Assembly (NCBI RefSeq): GCF_900113335.1
Contig: NZ_FOOX01000006.1
Span: 1 to 64,000, forward strand
DNA from: Desulfotruncus arcticus DSM 17038
GTDB lineage: Bacteria > Bacillota > Desulfotomaculia > Desulfotomaculales > Desulfallaceae
Length of the DNA: 64,000 nt
Direction of reading: 5' to 3'
Shown: positions 21,777 to 30,156 of the stretch, piece by piece
How the letters are laid out: every line of letters begins with the position of its first letter
How positions within the stretch are numbered: the stretch's first letter is position 1
Translations under genes and position numbers: made by a program
Notes under the pieces: model-generated
Database searches by the model: none
Told to the model about the DNA's origin: nothing
The model's input: the letters and a program-made list of their open reading frames with translations, nothing else

Positions 21777-23729
21777 TTACTTTTCCAGCCACAAAGGCAT
21801 TTCTATCATCACTTTAAATAAATCACCGTCGATTTCTATTTTAAACCGGCCCCCCTGGATGTCTGTTAAGCTCTGGGCAATAGAAAGGCCCAAACCCGAT
21901 CCTTCTGTCGTTCTGGCAGCATCTCCACGGACAAACCGCTCTGTCAACTGTTCAGGGGGGATATCAAGGGACGTAGCCGATATATTTTTGATAACCAACA
22001 ATCCATTTTGCTTACTTCTGTAAATATTAATATATACTCGCGAATGAGGCATTGAATATTTCAATACATTAGACAATAAGTTTTCAACAATACGCCACAT
22101 GTATTTACCGTCAGCTGCTATAAATATCTTTTCATCTGCAGCATTAATGTGAAAATCCAGTTCTGCCGTTTTGATTTTTTCCTCATATTCACCGCATGCC
22201 TGCATAACAAGTTCGTGTAAATCAACTTTCTCTTTTTCGATGGTAAGATTGCCGCTCGAAGCCTTGCTCGCCTCAATCAAATCCTCAATCAGCTGCTTTA
22301 ATCTGGCAGACTTCTCATCCAGAATTTCTAAATATCCATTGGCACTTTCGTTGTTTAAATCTTCCTTTTTTAACAAGTCAATATAATTAATAATCGAGGT
22401 TAGCGGCGTTTTTAAATCATGTGACACATTGGCAATAAGGTCTGTTTTCATCCGCTCTCCTTTAACCGCCTCGGCAACGGCTTTTTTTAGCCCTCCTTGT
22501 ATGCTTAGAATGTCTTCTGCAAAGCTTGAAAAGGCCACCGATATTTGAGTTTTATCCAGAGCGTAGTCTAAATTACCCGCAGATATTTCTTTTGCAGCTT
22601 CCATAATTTGGGCCAGGGATAATAGGGATTTAGCGGCAAAGTAAATGGCGACGATATTAAAAGCCGCTATTATAATGAAAGAGAACAGAAATAAGGTAAA
22701 ACCCTGCGAAAAGGCAATTGCGAATAAAATACCGTTTAACGCACCATAGCCCAGCAGCAGGATTATGGTCCAGGTTTTAAACGCCTTTCCGTTAAAGCAT
22801 AAGTCTAAAATTTTATAGGTTAAAGTATTTTTAATAATTTTTCTGCTTTTAATCTGCCTGATCATTGATAGGATATAGGATAGCCCTATTAATACGTCTA
22901 CGCCGAAGACCAGGGCGAATACTAATAAATTCATCCATGGTTCGTTAAAAGAAATTGCAATAGTCACTGATAGCAGTGCCGCAATAAATACCAGCATGGA
23001 ATAAACATCCGTGTAAATCCCGTCCACGAATGAAACCGCTATTTCGGCTCCCTTTTCCCGACGCCCGGTAACGATAACCAGATAGATAAAGGCTAAAATC
23101 GTTATGATTATTGATGCAACCAATAATGCAGTAACGTAGGTGGCAATTGTTTTAGCCCTGGTATACGCCATAAAATCATCGTAAAACACATCTCCCTGCT
23201 TTAAAGGCTCAATGAGCGCCGCATGAACTTCATATTGCGTACCCATCAACAACTGTTTTATCTCTTCGCCGAATGGATAACCCGGTTCATATGTCAACTG
23301 GTTATAATATACACTGGCAGGCTGTTTCTGAATTAAGGCAAGCGCGTCTGTTTTAGTTACATTAGTAATCGTTTCTCCTGTTTTGGTATTCTTTATATAA
23401 TAAGCCAAGTTAACTGTATTAGACATTTCCTTTTTCAGGTTATAGTAACGTTGCAGATTATTATTTGCAGCATCCTCTGCAGCACCAGAAGATTTAATAG
23501 ATTCTTCACTTTTAAGTTTAACCTTTAATTCCACAGCATTACGAAGCTGCATATTGAATTTATTTTTAAATTCATAGGTATCATAATAACTTTTACTATT
23601 GATAATGCTGTGATTATACAACAGAAACATACCGCTCCCGAAAACGCACATCACGCTTAGCCATACCAAAATAAAAGCCGCAGTTTGCGCTCCGGTCGAA
23701 TATTTAATATTTTTCAATTTTGTATCCAA
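21777..23729 (-). CDS. Membrane sensor histidine kinase
   Basis: A 650-residue kinase. A first membrane helix (residues 15-38) and an extracytoplasmic region to about residue 185 are followed by about five more helices (190-380), an unusual multi-pass sensor. Then come a HAMP-like linker (AKEISAGNLDYALDK), the H box LIANVSHDLKTPLTSIINYI near 435, the N box WRIVENLLSNVLKYSMP near 550, and the G box EGSGLGLSIAQSLTDIQGG near 620. The start is a TTG behind GGGGAATT. It overlaps the response-regulator gene by 26 bases. The layout recalls clostridial envelope-stress kinases; the signal is unknown. Confidence 0.9.
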   Translation of the reverse strand: MDTKLKNIKYSTGAQTAAFILVWLSVMCVFGSGMFLLYNHSIINSKSYYDTYEFKNKFNMQLRNAVELKVKLKSEESIKSSGAAEDAANNNLQRYYNLKKEMSNTVNLAYYIKNTKTGETITNVTKTDALALIQKQPASVYYNQLTYEPGYPFGEEIKQLLMGTQYEVHAALIEPLKQGDVFYDDFMAYTRAKTIATYVTALLVASIIITILAFIYLVIVTGRREKGAEIAVSFVDGIYTDVYSMLVFIAALLSVTIAISFNEPWMNLLVFALVFGVDVLIGLSYILSMIRQIKSRKIIKNTLTYKILDLCFNGKAFKTWTIILLLGYGALNGILFAIAFSQGFTLFLFSFIIIAAFNIVAIYFAAKSLLSLAQIMEAAKEISAGNLDYALDKTQISVAFSSFAEDILSIQGGLKKAVAEAVKGERMKTDLIANVSHDLKTPLTSIINYIDLLKKEDLNNESANGYLEILDEKSARLKQLIEDLIEASKASSGNLTIEKEKVDLHELVMQACGEYEEKIKTAELDFHINAADEKIFIAADGKYMWRIVENLLSNVLKYSMPHSRVYINIYRSKQNGLLVIKNISATSLDIPPEQLTERFVRGDAARTTEGSGLGLSIAQSLTDIQGGRFKIEIDGDLFKVMIEMPLWLEK

Positions 23730-24408
23730 TTCCCCATACCACCTTTAAATATTTCGGTTCCTTCGGATTGATCTCAATTTTTTCCCTGATCCGTCTAATA
23801 TGTACCGGAACGGTATTTTCGGCAGAAAATGACGGCTCATGCCAAACATGCTCATATATTTGTTCTGATGAAAATACATGGCCGAGATTTTTCATCAGAA
23901 ACAGCATTATGCCATATTCCGTAGGGGTCAGTTTAACAGCCTCACCGTCAACTTGGAGTTCTTTTGCTTCCGGATCAAGTTCCAAACTGCCGGTTTTTAA
24001 GATATTGCTGTTTGAAACTAAACTACCCAGCGCAGTATAACGGCGCATTTGTGATTTGACTCTGGCCATTAGTTCTAATGGGTTAAAGGGTTTGGTCACA
24101 TAATCATCCGCACCAAAGTTCAGTCCGGCAATTTTATCTGTATCCTCTGATTTGGCAGATAATATTATAATTGGAATATTCAATTCTTCACGGATCTTTA
24201 TTGTTATTGACAGGCCATCCAAACCAGGCATCATTATATCCAATAAAACCAGATGGATTTTCTGTTCCGTCAAAACCTTTAAAGCCTGATTTCCTGTATA
24301 GGCTTTTACTACCCCATAATTTTCGTGCTTGAGGTATATTTCCAAAGCATCAACTATTGCCGTATCATCATCACACACTAAAACATTCAGTTTATCCACA
24401 TGATTCAC
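23704..24408 (-). CDS. OmpR/PhoB-family response regulator
   Basis: A 234-residue regulator with receiver and winged-helix domains. The receiver has the acidic pair LVCDDDTAIVDAL, the phosphoryl Asp in HLVLLDIMMPGLDG near residue 58, and the Lys of ADDYVTKPFNP near 107. The effector domain covers 135-234, with the recognition region ENTVPVHIRRIREKIEINP. It is co-transcribed with, and overlaps, the downstream kinase, so the two form one two-component system. The start is a GTG at 24408; a second GTG nine bases later has a better-spaced GGGGTG site and may be the real start. Confidence 0.92.
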   Translation of the reverse strand: MNHVDKLNVLVCDDDTAIVDALEIYLKHENYGVVKAYTGNQALKVLTEQKIHLVLLDIMMPGLDGLSITIKIREELNIPIIILSAKSEDTDKIAGLNFGADDYVTKPFNPLELMARVKSQMRRYTALGSLVSNSNILKTGSLELDPEAKELQVDGEAVKLTPTEYGIMLFLMKNLGHVFSSEQIYEHVWHEPSFSAENTVPVHIRRIREKIEINPKEPKYLKVVWGIGYKIEKY

Positions 24409-24536
24409 CCCACATTATACTGTTTTATTATAGTACACCTAAATCACCTGCCTTTCATGTAATTTTGACAGGTAATCTTTGCAAAACACTTGATAAAAAG
24501 ATTAAGACTTTCTTAAGATTGGCCATGTAAAATAAT

Positions 24537-24575
24537 AATGCGTTGGTGAGAATTATTTCTTCTCAGCCAACGCAT
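24537..24575. terminator. Long stem-loop AATGCGTTGG...CCAACGCATT
   Basis: Ten perfectly paired outer bases and a further GAGAA/TTCTC pairing flank a small loop. It lies upstream of the response-regulator gene and downstream of the small winged-helix unit, and probably separates the two transcripts. Confidence 0.6.
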
Positions 24576-24703
24576 TATTAATCTTTGAATTAACCTTCAA
24601 CAATGATTGTCTTTACGGACCGGAACTTATGCTCCTTTTCCCCACTGCTTCGGTCCAGGTATTCTTTTATTGCCTTGCGCTTTAACGGGAATAAAGAATA
24701 TAA

Positions 24704-24745
24704 ACACCCTCTGACTGCCCAAGTAATGCCCGGGCGGGAGGGTGT
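24704..24745 (-). terminator. Terminator after the small winged-helix gene
   Basis: ACACCCTC (24704-24711) pairs with GAGGGTGT (24738-24745), with an inner GCCC/GGGC stem. It starts 15 bases after the stop codon on the minus strand and ends in TTTATATT. Confidence 0.65.
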
Positions 24746-24759
24746 GGCGAAAATACATG

Positions 24760-24939
24760 TCATTCACTTACAGCGTAATAGCACCTTTTAGGCGATATTA
24801 TTTTTCCTTCTTTCTTTAACTCCTTGATACCTTTATCGACTTCTTTTTTATCAATACCGGCAATTTCTGCAATATCCCCCGCTTTTAAAGGTTCTTTAGA
24901 ATCTTTTAGAGCTTTCAGAATCATTTCATTGGCACTCAC
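24760..24939 (-). CDS. Small winged-helix-like DNA-binding protein, 59 residues
   Basis: A short frame starting with GTG encodes MSANEMILKALKDSKEPLKA, then GDIAEIAGIDKKEVDKGIKE, then LKKEGKIISPKRCYYAVSE. The pattern of three helices ending in LKKEGKI and a CYYA wing strand is that of a bare winged helix-turn-helix. A GGGAG site lies ten bases before the GTG and a clear terminator follows the stop. Minimal proteins of this kind are common in anaerobic Firmicutes, but I cannot name its targets. It is divergent from perR, whose promoter is 144 bases away. Confidence 0.7.
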   Translation of the reverse strand: MSANEMILKALKDSKEPLKAGDIAEIAGIDKKEVDKGIKELKKEGKIISPKRCYYAVSE

Positions 24940-25082
24940 CTTATCACCGCTCCCTTTAATTTACTTTCCCGCATCAATATTGTACCCATCCAGACTTAAT
25001 AAAACAACATTCTTTTTTCAGCCACAATTGCCGTCATATTAACAGCCACACCAACCAAAACTAATATTAATTAAAAAACTTC

Positions 25083-25127
25083 TTGACAAATTGAATTTTT
25101 TATCCGATAATACTTACTATATAGTAA
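25083..25127 (+). promoter_or_regulatory. perR promoter with palindromic operator
   Basis: TTGACA (25083-25088), 17 bases and GATAAT (25106-25111) form the promoter. A perfect 14-bp palindrome TTACTATATAGTAA (25114-25127) covers the start point and resembles Fur/PerR boxes, so autorepression by PerR is likely. Confidence 0.65.
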
Positions 25128-25153
25128 TAATTATTGAATACGGTGATAATCTT

Positions 25154-25588
25154 ATGGACGTTAGAGATTTGTTAAAACAAAAAGGCCTAAGGATTACTCC
25201 CCAACGGGAAGCCATTTACAGACTGCTTGCGGCCAGTAAGGCACACCCTACTGCGGAGTGGGTATACCAGGAAGTTAAAAATATCTTTCCTTCCATCAGT
25301 TTTAATACCGTTTATAAAACCGTCCAGGCATTTGAAGAGTCGGGACTGCTACAGCGTTTCAATACGGGGGCAAACATCTATCATTATGACGCTAATGTGC
25401 GACCTCACCCTCACGTTATTTGCCTTTCATGCGGCAGGGTGGATGATTTGGATGAATTCCCGGACAGCCTTGAAGATTTTATAAGCAAGGCCTCGATGTC
25501 TTCACCCTATCTAATTAAACTCGTGAACCTGCATTTTTACGGTTACTGCCCGCAATGCGGCGACAGCAACCCCAAAATAAAATCATAA
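25154..25588 (+). CDS. perR: PerR-type peroxide-sensing Fur-family repressor
   Basis: A 144-residue Fur-family metalloregulator. The winged helix spans residues 1-80 (LLKQKGLRITPQREAIYRLL, then FNTVYKTVQAFEESGLLQ). The structural Zn site is two CxxC pairs, CLSCG near 97 and CPQCG near 134. The regulatory site has the H of KAHPTAEW near 32, the D of YHYDAN and the His of RPHPHV near 90, the PerR-like set, with oxidisable His; Zur or Fur is less likely. ATG 25154 is favoured over an earlier in-frame ATG because it matches the family start. The rubrerythrin gene follows after 12 bases, a standard PerR target. Confidence 0.88.
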   Translation: MDVRDLLKQKGLRITPQREAIYRLLAASKAHPTAEWVYQEVKNIFPSISFNTVYKTVQAFEESGLLQRFNTGANIYHYDANVRPHPHVICLSCGRVDDLDEFPDSLEDFISKASMSSPYLIKLVNLHFYGYCPQCGDSNPKIKS

Positions 25589-25600
25589 GGAGGAAATAAA

Positions 25601-26023
25601 ATGGCGGATCTGATTAATGAAGTAAAACTGGGAGTTACCAAAGGAACCGAACTTGAAGGAGCGGTAACTGCGGAATTCAAGGGTGAAACATGGGAGGTAG
25701 GAGCGTACCTGGCCATGGCCCGGCAGGCCCAGCGGGAAGGTTATCCCGAAGTAGCGCTGGTGCTTGAATCCATTGCAAAGGACGAAGCCTGGCATGCCGC
25801 CCACTTCGCCGAACTTAACGGGATCATATCCGGAAGTACAAAAGAAAACATTGAAAAAATGCTTAAAGGTGAAATTATGGCCAACAAAGGCAAAAGGGAA
25901 GCGGCAGTCAAGGCCAAGGAACTCGGTAACGACCACGCCCACGACGTTTTCGATGAGTCTTCCCGGGACGAAGCCAGGCATGCCTGCGCCTTGGAAGGGT
26001 TATTAAACCGGTATTTTAAGTAG
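25601..26023 (+). CDS. Rubrerythrin-like diiron protein without rubredoxin domain
   Basis: A 140-residue ferritin-like four-helix protein that should reduce peroxide. Diiron ligands come from the E of [20 protein letters not shown] in helix 1, [16 protein letters not shown] in helix 2 and [20 protein letters not shown] in helix 4, the ExxH pattern seen twice. The C-terminal rubredoxin domain of classical rubrerythrin is absent, so an outside electron donor is required. It shares an operon with perR, has AAGGAGG before the ATG, and is followed by a strong terminator. Confidence 0.92.
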   Translation: MADLINEVKLGVTKGTELEGAVTAEFKGETWEVGAYLAMARQAQREGYPEVALVLESIAKDEAWHAAHFAELNGIISGSTKENIEKMLKGEIMANKGKREAAVKAKELGNDHAHDVFDESSRDEARHACALEGLLNRYFK

Positions 26024-26032
26024 AGGTTGATC

Positions 26033-26070
26033 AAAAGGGAAGGGATCATATTTATGATCCCTTCCCTTTT
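26033..26070 (+). terminator. Terminator of perR-rubrerythrin operon
   Basis: An uninterrupted inverted repeat (AAAAGGGAAGGGATCAT with its complement) around a four-base centre ends in TTTTGTTG, nine bases after the rubrerythrin stop. Confidence 0.85.
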
Positions 26071-26240
26071 GTTGTTACACATAAGCAGCCACCGTACAGT
26101 TGTCCTTGAACTGCAGTTAACACTTAGCTTTTAATTACACCATATTTAATGATATCATCATCTTCATTGACAAAATTATGACTGGCAGTTACTATTATAA
26201 ATGGTAGTTAGAATAATAAATAAGATTCGGAGATGGTGAG

Positions 26241-26840
26241 ATGAGAGCCAGGCATGAGCGAGAACGGGAATTTAGACGGGAAAGCATAATTGAAGCTACC
26301 GAGCAACTTCTTAACGAGAAAACATTTGAGTCCATTACGATGGATGACATAGCAATGCGCTCTGATTTTTCTAAAGCTTCGATTTATCAGTATTTCAAAA
26401 ACAAGGAAGAATTAATCATTGCAGTTTTTGCCAGGATTCTAAGAACGGAATGCCATTTAATCGAAGAGAGATGTTTATTAGAGACTGACCCTATCCAAGC
26501 GATGAGAAACTATATAAAGATTCAATTTGAATCCATTCACCGAAACCCATGGAGTCCCAAGGTCATAGCAACTTTTCCCTTTAGAGATTATCATGCAGAA
26601 AACTGTTTAAGTGATTTATATAATCAGAAGAAAAAGCTAATTACAGGTATCATCCAACGAGGCCAAACTGAAGGAATATTTATTATATCCGACCTGGATA
26701 TTTTTACAAACATGCTTCTATCTGCAAGTGTAGGATTTGCAAATTATTTTTCTACTCGTATGTCCTCTGATATACAAAGCCCGGAAATCGAGATGTTTAT
26801 CTCAACCATCATTAAAGGGATTACTAAGGGGGAGCAGTAA
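26241..26840 (+). CDS. TetR-family repressor of the EmrAB-like pump
   Basis: A 199-residue regulator. The N-terminal helix-turn-helix reads FESITMDDIAMRSDFSKASI and then YQYFKNKEELIIAVFARIL, the TetR signature. The remaining 130 residues are the helical ligand pocket. It is three bases ahead of the EmrA-like gene, so it autoregulates the whole pump operon. Upstream, TTGACA at 26168-26173 is followed 17 bases later by TACTAT. The direct repeats GGCAGTTAC and GGTAGTTAG overlapping this region are candidate binding sites. Confidence 0.9.
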   Translation: MRARHEREREFRRESIIEATEQLLNEKTFESITMDDIAMRSDFSKASIYQYFKNKEELIIAVFARILRTECHLIEERCLLETDPIQAMRNYIKIQFESIHRNPWSPKVIATFPFRDYHAENCLSDLYNQKKKLITGIIQRGQTEGIFIISDLDIFTNMLLSASVGFANYFSTRMSSDIQSPEIEMFISTIIKGITKGEQ

Positions 26841-26843
26841 CGA

Positions 26844-27956
26844 ATGACGAATCCAACTACACCAGCTAATATTTCAGTAGATAAACCAAAGAAAAAACTA
26901 ATATCCAAGGTAATCCGTATGGGTATCTTGACATTAGTGGTAATCGCCATCGCTATTTTCGGTATGCGCTGGTACATTCAACTAAAAACTACGGTCACAA
27001 CGGATAATGCGAAAGTTTCTGCAGATTTAGTTAATATCAGTGCTGAGGTTTCCGGCAGGCTTACCGATGTTTATGTTCAAGAAGGAGATACCGTAGAAGC
27101 AGGGAAGATATTGGCCAGGTTGGATGATTCCCAATATCGTATTAATGCTTCCCAGGCGGAGGCGGCATGGGAGCTTAGTAAAATAGCAGTTACTAATTTA
27201 TCAAACGATATTAAGTCCGCCCAGTTGACAGTTACCAAGGCAGAAAGCGCCTTATCCGCCGCCAAAGCGCAAGCTGATATTAATAAACTAGCTATGGAAG
27301 ATGCCCAGCGCATATTGGATAAGAACATGGTTTTATACCAGAACGAAGCTGTTCCCGAGGAAACCTTGGACAACTATACAATTAAATACGAAACAGCGGT
27401 AAAGGCCTTGGAAGCTGCCAATGCTAACGTGACTTCTGCTCAAGATTCCGTCGCAGCTGCTCAAACCCAATTAGATACCTTGAATAAAACCGGCAGTGCC
27501 ACCTATGCAGCCCAGGAAAAGCAGGCCAAAGCGACCTATGATAATGCCCAACTGGCTTTGGCACATACAGCCATTAAATCTCCTATTAGCGGAAGCGTGG
27601 TCAAAGTTGTGGCTTTAAAAGGACAAAACATTAACTCAGGAACCTCCTTGTTTACCATCGTAAATCCTGAGCGAGTTTGGGTTTTAGCCAACATTGAAGA
27701 AAAAAATATAGCACGGATACATATTGGAGATCAGGTTAAAATTGTGGTCGATGCCTACCCGAATATTGTTTTCGATGGCCTGGTTGAAGAGATTGGCGGA
27801 GCTACTCAATCGAGTTTTTCCATCTTACCTACAGAGAACACATCGGGTAACTATACTAAAGTAGCCCAGCGCTTACCAATAAAAATAAGCGTTGCTCAGC
27901 AAGATCATAAGTTAAAGCCGGGTATGTCTGCCGTAGTGACTATTAAGACTCAATAA
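26844..27956 (+). CDS. EmrA/HlyD-family membrane fusion protein
   Basis: A 370-residue adaptor with one N-terminal membrane helix (about residues 25-45). The lipoyl half-motif reads VNISAEVSGRLTDVYVQEGD then TVEAGKILARLDD near residues 63-95. A long coiled coil rich in Ala and Gln (100-220) follows, then the second lipoyl half AHTAIKSPISGSVVKVVALK near 245. It pairs with the 14-helix transporter immediately downstream to form an EmrAB-like drug exporter. Gram-positive relatives work without an outer-membrane channel. Order and spacing (TetR, EmrA, EmrB within 15 bases) show one operon. Confidence 0.92.
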   Translation: MTNPTTPANISVDKPKKKLISKVIRMGILTLVVIAIAIFGMRWYIQLKTTVTTDNAKVSADLVNISAEVSGRLTDVYVQEGDTVEAGKILARLDDSQYRINASQAEAAWELSKIAVTNLSNDIKSAQLTVTKAESALSAAKAQADINKLAMEDAQRILDKNMVLYQNEAVPEETLDNYTIKYETAVKALEAANANVTSAQDSVAAAQTQLDTLNKTGSATYAAQEKQAKATYDNAQLALAHTAIKSPISGSVVKVVALKGQNINSGTSLFTIVNPERVWVLANIEEKNIARIHIGDQVKIVVDAYPNIVFDGLVEEIGGATQSSFSILPTENTSGNYTKVAQRLPIKISVAQQDHKLKPGMSAVVTIKTQ

Positions 27957-27970
27957 GTGAGGATTTAATC

Positions 27971-29533
27971 ATGAAAACCGGTGAATTACAGAATAGAATT
28001 AACTGGGCTGCAACCTCAGTTATCATAATGGGAACCTTTTTGCAAGGCCTTACCGGAAATATCGTTAATGTCGCCATATCAAAGCTGATGGCTGTCTTTG
28101 GTACGAATGCCAATGACATTCAATGGGTACTCACAGCTTACATGTTAACCCAGGGAATTGTAATAGCCCTGGCCGGGTACTTGGGGGACAAATACGGATA
28201 TAAGAAAACCTTTGTTGTTGCGCTAATCCTGTTTACTCTGGGTTCATTCTTATGTGGTGCATCATTTAACTTTAATATGATGATTATCAGCCGGATACTA
28301 CAGGGGATAGGAGCGGGGATCATCATGCCTTTAGGTATGGCGATATGTTTCAGGATTAATCCCATATCCAAAATTGGCATGGTGCTTGGCGTATGGGGGA
28401 TTGCCGGAATGGCAACCATGGCTATTGGGCCATCTTTGGGAGGATATCTGATTGAGGTTGCCAGCTGGCGCATGCTTTTTTATATCAATGTACCCGTCGG
28501 TCTGCTGGCTATCTTCATGGGAATTACTTTGCTGCCGGAAACTGAGAAAAATGCAAAATCGACACTAGATACCGTAGGTATTGCAACCATCTGCATTGGT
28601 TTGTTTTGTCTAATATTTGCATTAAGCAAGGGCAATCAAATGGGTTGGAGAGATCCACTGATAGTCGCCATGTTGTTTTTGGGAATTGTTAACCTGATTA
28701 TCATGGTAGTTCACGAACTGCGGTGCCCAGAACCGGTGCTGGATATGCGATTATTTAAAAATAAGCTTTTTACTATGTCCACTATTATTTCTTCTTTTAT
28801 TCAAGTAGCTATGGTAGTGGTAGTTTATCTTTTCCCTCTTTTGATGCAAAGCGTACTCGGGCAAACTGCAATGCAAACAGGATTAGTTTTGTTGCCGCCT
28901 GCGTTGGTTACAGCTATAACTATGCCCATCAGCGGTAAGTTGTTCGATAAATATGGTGCTCGGTACCTAATCCTTATCGGCATGGTAATTATGACCGTTT
29001 CATCTTACGCCATGAAGGACTTTAATGCTTCTACATCTTTTAACACGATGATGTTTTGGATGTCGGTCCGTGGAATCGGAATTGGATTAGCGTTGTCACC
29101 AGCTATTAATGTGGGGATGTTGGGTATTCCGAAAGAATCAACTGGCACCGCCTCTTCCCTGGGGAATGTGATTCGGAGTGTGGCAACCACCTTTGGAATT
29201 GCTATTATGACAAATTTGATGCAATCACGTAATACCTTTCACTATGCTAATTTAGCACAGAATGTAGTTTTAGATAAGCCGGACGGTTTGAATATGATAT
29301 CAGCCTTTCAGGAAATAGGGTTAAATGCCGGTCTTGGGGCACAAGGAGGACAAATCCTTAGTATATCTGTGTTATACAAGTATGTAGCCCAGCAATCCAT
29401 GGTGATGGCTATTTCCGACTGTTTCATTATTGGTGCAGTTTTATGTGTTGTAGCATTTGCTCTAGCTTTATTCTTATATGACAGGAAAAGATCGAAAATT
29501 GCCAGCTTTAGTACAACCAGCACGGAAACTTAG
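27971..29533 (+). CDS. EmrB/QacA (DHA2) family drug:proton antiporter
   Basis: A 520-residue protein with 14 predicted membrane helices. DHA2 motifs are present: the acidic residue of NAND IQWVLTAYMLTQGIVIAL near 45, motif A GYLGDKYGYKKTFVVALIL near 70, and motif C GVWGIAGMATMAIGPSLGGY near 145. It probably extrudes lipophilic drugs or uncouplers with the EmrA-like partner. A GTGAGGA site precedes ATG 27971. A terminator follows 130 bases after the stop. Confidence 0.92.
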   Translation: MKTGELQNRINWAATSVIIMGTFLQGLTGNIVNVAISKLMAVFGTNANDIQWVLTAYMLTQGIVIALAGYLGDKYGYKKTFVVALILFTLGSFLCGASFNFNMMIISRILQGIGAGIIMPLGMAICFRINPISKIGMVLGVWGIAGMATMAIGPSLGGYLIEVASWRMLFYINVPVGLLAIFMGITLLPETEKNAKSTLDTVGIATICIGLFCLIFALSKGNQMGWRDPLIVAMLFLGIVNLIIMVVHELRCPEPVLDMRLFKNKLFTMSTIISSFIQVAMVVVVYLFPLLMQSVLGQTAMQTGLVLLPPALVTAITMPISGKLFDKYGARYLILIGMVIMTVSSYAMKDFNASTSFNTMMFWMSVRGIGIGLALSPAINVGMLGIPKESTGTASSLGNVIRSVATTFGIAIMTNLMQSRNTFHYANLAQNVVLDKPDGLNMISAFQEIGLNAGLGAQGGQILSISVLYKYVAQQSMVMAISDCFIIGAVLCVVAFALALFLYDRKRSKIASFSTTSTET

Positions 29534-29663
29534 AAATTTTATCGCAAATCAATTAAATACTTGACAAAAGGAACCAACTCCCCTTATTTAGTGCGGCCTG
29601 ACGAAACCTGCACTGTTTTAACAAACGGAGGAGATTTTTCTACTCATAGCTAAAGCTTTTTAG

Positions 29664-29690
29664 AACCACCTGGCATAGCAGGTGGTTTTC
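29664..29690 (+). terminator. Terminator of the pump operon
   Basis: AACCACCTG (29664-29672) and CAGGTGGTT (29679-29687) form a perfect stem followed by TTTTCGTT. The 130 bases before it hold a GGAGGAG-like sequence but no convincing gene. Confidence 0.8.
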
Positions 29691-29704
29691 GTTATACAAA
29701 ATAT

Positions 29705-29729
29705 AAAGCTACCGCGCTACGGTAGCTTT
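29705..29729 (-). terminator. Terminator of the 82-residue gene
   Basis: AAAGCTACCG and CGGTAGCTTT form a ten-base perfect stem 20 bases beyond the stop of the minus-strand gene. ATATTTTG follows on that strand. Confidence 0.7.
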
Positions 29730-29748
29730 ACTTGTAAACGAATTGTAA

Positions 29749-29997
29749 TTAACTATGATGCAATTGAAAGCGGTCAGATATGACATCCAAACAGTCGGCT
29801 ATGACTGCACATATACAATCACAATCGACGAATTTGAATTTCCTGTCTACCGTAGCTATTAGAATATTGCCTTTAACAGCCACGACTTTCACCAGTTCTT
29901 TGTCGCCTGATTCAAGTATTATAATAACTTTTTCACCCGCTAAATCCTTTAAAATGCCGCATATTTTATCAGGAAAATCAGGAATAAGAGTACTCAT
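29749..29997 (-). CDS. Conserved-looking 82-residue protein, possible Sm-like fold
   Basis: The protein reads as short beta strands: KICGILKDLAGEKVIIILES, then ELVKVVAVKGNILIATVDRK, then FKFVDCDCICAVIADC. The alternation and the GEKVIIIL...GNILIATV pattern recall Sm/KOW-type small barrels and uncharacterised spore-associated proteins of clostridia, but I cannot assign a family. Four Cys cluster near residues 59-68 (CDCICAVIADC). The ATG at 29997 has AAGGGGGG upstream and a terminator follows, so it is a genuine single-gene unit. Function unknown. Confidence 0.65.
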   Translation of the reverse strand: MSTLIPDFPDKICGILKDLAGEKVIIILESGDKELVKVVAVKGNILIATVDRKFKFVDCDCICAVIADCLDVISDRFQLHHS

Positions 29998-30156
29998 TAT
30001 CCATTTACCCCCCTTCCTATACTTTCTATATTTACTATATTATATGTTGGGAGGTAAAAATTGTTCTTGCTGCCGATAAAAAAAGCGCATTTAGCCAAGC
30101 ATAAGCGGAATACATAGGCCTAAGACTTTTAGTTAAGCCCAGTGACTCTTCCAGCG

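Larger units (their letters stand above)
24409..24759. other. Intergenic region with two hairpins
   Basis: Besides the two hairpins listed separately, one minus-strand frame (about 24603-24695) reads LKRKAIKEYLDRSSGEKEHK then FRSVKTIIVEG and a stop. It looks protein-like but lacks a start codon and overlaps a terminator, so it may be the tail of a lost gene. Confidence 0.3.

Noticed and set aside
24603..24791. Plus-strand open frame near the small winged-helix gene
   Set aside because: It overlaps the minus-strand gene and its terminator, and the protein has no family features.
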